Source: Pedococcus_A sp963730585 (GTDB lineage: Bacteria > Actinomycetota > Actinomycetes > Actinomycetales > Dermatophilaceae). From it: a stretch of DNA of 64,000 bases. Below the pieces are notes generated by a model. That model did not search any database and was not told the origin of the DNA. It saw only the letters and a list, made by a program, of their open reading frames with translations. Positions 62,501 through 64,000 of this stretch are shown here, piece after piece. The position numbers were made by a program, and so were the translations under genes. The stretch covers positions 186,001 to 250,000 of the forward strand of contig CAVSSL010000013.1 of assembly GCA_963730585.1 (NCBI GenBank), in the 5' to 3' direction. Position 1 is the stretch's first letter; each line of letters begins with the position of its first letter.

Positions 62501-64000
62501 TCCGGGCTCCAGTCGCCGGGGCAGCCGAGCTCGCTCTGGAACGAGCCGGGCGCGGTGATGATCGGGCCCTGCGCGTCGGAGGTCACCCAGTGCGTCGCGT
62601 GGTCGTAGTAGAACGTGACGGGTCCGGCGGGTGCGGTGTACTCGATGTTGCTGCCGCCCTTCACGGCGCCTGCACCGTAGTTCTCGTCCCAGCTCTTGTT
62701 GATGGCCGCCTTGTAGGCGTAAGGCCCGGCCGGGAGCGTGTAGGTGCCCTTCCAGATCTGGTCCTTCGCATCCAGCGTCAGCTGGGCCTGGTCGCAGTCC
62801 GGCTGCCAGTCACCGGGACACCCCATCTCGGAGTTGTGGTCGCCGGCCACGCTGACGTTGGCCGGCTGCACGACCGGCCCGACGCCGCCGCCGTCACCAC
62901 CGCTGCCGCCTGCGGCCGGGTCACCGACGATGCCGTAGGACGAGGTCGCCGAGACGTTGCCGCTGCTGTCCTTCACGAGGGCGCGGTACTCGAGCAGCGT
63001 GCCCTTGGCGATGCCCGACACGTCGTGGAAGACGCGGTAGGGCGCGCTGTCGTCGGTGCCGACCGTCTTCCACTCCGTGGTCCCGACGGGGCGGTAGAGG
63101 AACGTGGTCTGCGCGAAGGTGTTCTCGGTGATGGCAGCACCGATCTCTGCGCGACCACCCACGACCGCGCCCGGCTGGGGCGAGGTCAGGTAGACAGAAG
63201 GCGCCGCGTCGCGCTTGGCGAACCGGGAGGCTGCCTTGAACACCTGCACGGAGAGGGCGGGGACGCTCACCGAGACGCGGCTGTCCTTGCCCGACGTCAC
63301 GCCCTCGGCCGCGCCGAAGACCGGCTGGAACCGCTCCTTGGCGCTGTAGGTCGAGAACGTGGCCTTCTTCTCGGTCGTCGCGTTGTTGGCGACGACGAGG
63401 TACTCCGTGCCGCTCGCACGGTCGACACGGGAGAAGGCGTAGATGCCCGCACCGTCGCTGGCGTAGCGGTGCACCTGCGCACCGTCGGTCAGCGCCGGGT
63501 TGGCCGCGCGCACCTTCGCCAGGGTCGAGATCTGCTGGTAGAGAGGGCTGCTCGTGTCGTAGCGGTCGCGCGAACCGGAGGTGCCGCCGAGGACCGGCTC
63601 CGCGGCATACTGCTCGGTCTTCGTCGCGAACATGTCCTGGCGGGCGTCCTTGTCGCCGCCGGCGCCCATGAAGCCCTGCTCGTCGCCGTAGTAGACGACG
63701 GGCTGACCGCGGGTGAGGTACATCAGGCTGTTGGCGAGTTCCGTGCGCTTCACCAGCTCGTCGCCGCTCGCGGACTTGCCGAGCATCATGGCGACGCGGC
63801 CCATGTCGTGGTTGCCGAGGAAGGTCGGCGTCTCGTAGACGTTGGAGTCGGTGTCGGTGTACCAGTCGTCGCTGGCGAAGAAGTCGCGCAGCTTGGTGGT
63901 GGCCGCGCCCTTGGCGAAGTCGACCGCGCTGGCCTGGAAGCCGAAGTCGAGGGTGGCGGGGAGCTTGCCGGCCGTCGTGTACTGGCTCATGAGCTCGGCG
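59584..64000 (-). CDS. alpha-amylase-pullulanase fusion (secreted), 5' end cut by window
   Basis: At least 1471 residues; the frame is still open at the right edge, so the start is missing and the ATG at 63990 is internal. Domains in order: C-terminal part of a GH13 amylase (TFLGNHDMGRVAMML); a Ig/FN3-like module (SVYLTSPQPGAVVGGRAEI); two X25-type starch-binding repeats each with ELGCPGDW/EMGCPGDW and NENYG/DENYG; a pullulanase N2 domain; CBM48-like; then a full GH13_14 pullulanase with VVLDQVFNHT, DGFRFDLMGHH, YGEGWNFGE and YVDAHDNETL. It would cut alpha-1,4 and alpha-1,6 bonds of starch or pullulan outside the cell. No cell-wall anchor at the end. Confidence 0.92.
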   Translation of the reverse strand, partial: AELMSQYTTAGKLPATLDFGFQASAVDFAKGAATTKLRDFFASDDWYTDTDSNVYETPTFLGNHDMGRVAMMLGKSASGDELVKRTELANSLMYLTRGQPVVYYGDEQGFMGAGGDKDARQDMFATKTEQYAAEPVLGGTSGSRDRYDTSSPLYQQISTLAKVRAANPALTDGAQVHRYASDGAGIYAFSRVDRASGTEYLVVANNATTEKKATFSTYSAKERFQPVFGAAEGVTSGKDSRVSVSVPALSVQVFKAASRFAKRDAAPSVYLTSPQPGAVVGGRAEIGAAITENTFAQTTFLYRPVGTTEWKTVGTDDSAPYRVFHDVSGIAKGTLLEYRALVKDSSGNVSATSSYGIVGDPAAGGSGGDGGGVGPVVQPANVSVAGDHNSEMGCPGDWQPDCDQAQLTLDAKDQIWKGTYTLPAGPYAYKAAINKSWDENYGAGAVKGGSNIEYTAPAGPVTFYYDHATHWVTSDAQGPIITAPGSFQSELGCPGDWSPDCMRPWMQDPDGDGTYTWSTDQIPAGSYEFKVAHGLSWNENYGDGGAAGGSNVSLSVPSDGVVVTLSYVLATHQISAKVSKPGAAPDLKKAKAFWVEPGLLAWPANGVPAGANPALLDWRLHWSPDGGLAVDAEAVTGGSVADLAYDPSGLPAEVTTAHPELKGYLALRLSDKVARKADDILRGQVAVAMYDNNGALLDATGVQTAYVLDSLYAAKASTRRYGTTFDGDQPAYRLWAPTAKQVAVLTWPAGAASDAPVAQAKRTPMERAADGSWSATAGERNGRYLYEVTVFVPSTGEVETNVVTDPYSTALTLNSTRSVAVDLRDKAFQPSLWSQTASPQLAQNVDSTIYELHVRDFSVGDKTVSAEKRGSYLAFAENGDGTKHLKALADAGLNTVHLLPTFDIASIEEDPAKQATPDCDLESYAPDSDQQQACVDAVREKDAFNWGYDPWHFMAPEGSYASTPAQADGGSRVAEFRTMVGGLHRDGLRVVLDQVFNHTAASGQDAKSVLDKIVPGYYHRLNATGAVETSTCCQNVATEHAMAQKLMVDAVVLWARDYKVDGFRFDLMGHHSRENMLAVRAALDALTLSRDGVDGKSVYLYGEGWNFGEVANNARFTQATQGQLGGTHVGSFSDRLRDAVRGGGPFDDDPRKQGFGSGEATDPNEAPVNGDASASLKHDTDLVQLGLAGNLRSFAFRSNEFGEQRRGDQLKYGDAPAGYADQPDEVVTYVDAHDNETLFDSLTFKLPKATTMTDRVRMNTVSLATTALSQTPSFWHAGADLLRSKSLDRNSYDSGDWFNTLDWTGKDNGFGHGLPLKGDNEKKWSYMKPLLADPALKPAAADVRSASAQAQDLLRLRFSSPLFRLGSAEAINAKVSFPASGSADAHQGVIAMRIDDTRGADVDPALKGLVVVFNASDEAVTQKVPGLAGAALSLSPVQANGSDAVVKTSTWDASTGSATVPARTVAVFVQR

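Noticed and set aside
63990..63990. ATG at 63990 as the start of the amylase-pullulanase gene
   Set aside because: It lies in the middle of a GH13 domain, and the frame remains open to the window edge.

Overview
The window is about 71-72% G+C, with tightly packed genes, strong GC3 codon bias and many GTG/TTG starts and ATGA/GTGA overlaps. Together with the order ispH / xseA-xseB-DUF4245 / glpX-pfkB-fumarase and glmM / rpsI-rplM, this points to an actinomycete of the order Micrococcales, probably Intrasporangiaceae-like. That placement is inference from gene content and order; there is no rRNA gene in the window. I saw no tRNA, rRNA, IS element, prophage or CRISPR array.

Layout. 1-9.5 kb: a secreted HNH (DUF1524) nuclease cut by the left edge, a CNNM/CorC-type membrane protein, an ABC-2 exporter, a trypsin-like secreted protease, a cDPG-synthetase-like GTPase, an MFS transporter and a DUF302 protein. 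9.5-14.6 kb (minus): a large cyclase-NTPase-TPR regulator followed by a BphB-like dehydrogenase and a frameshifted APH-type kinase. 14.7-34.5 kb: a redox, sulfur and copper region. It holds an Rrf2 regulator, an ArsR-rhodanese fusion leading a CPVC membrane protein / DsbA-like / CcdA / DsrE operon, a two-component system, a DUF2202 protein, a rhodanese plus a persulfide dioxygenase-rhodanese, a broken copper-type P-ATPase, a multicopper oxidase with a SHOCT protein, a second two-component system, and a CoA-disulfide-reductase-rhodanese next to glucose-6-phosphate dehydrogenase. CsoR/CstR-like inverted repeats (ATACC..GGTAT) precede the DUF302 gene, the rhodanese operon and the P-ATPase, so these may form one copper/persulfide regulon; the regulator gene is not in the window.

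34.7-46.6 kb: DUF4386, ychF and a thioesterase, then the most unusual locus: a membrane M50 metalloprotease with a PqqD-like N-terminal domain, translated just after a 224-residue acidic protein with two copies of a 61-residue repeat and a leader-like N-terminus. This looks like an uncharacterised protease-substrate or peptide-maturation pair. Next come a GNAT-Nudix fusion, rmuC, a secreted protein, a DUF1989/YcgG gene pair and ispH. 46.7-59.5 kb: housekeeping genes (xseAB, glpX, pfkB-type kinase, class I fumarase, carbonic anhydrase, glmM, rpsI, rplM), a LuxR regulator, an ArsR-MFS operon and a cupin. 59.6-64 kb: an amylase-pullulanase fusion cut by the right edge.

Across the whole window the 8-mer GTATGCCG/CGGCATAC occurs 36 times by hand count (18 per strand), against about two expected from base composition. 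Inside genes it often forces rare codons (ATA, TAT, GTA), so selection or a mutational process at the DNA level is likely. Several genes carry single-base indels (APH kinase, P-ATPase with four, possibly the copper oxidase); these may be real decay or assembly errors in G/C runs.
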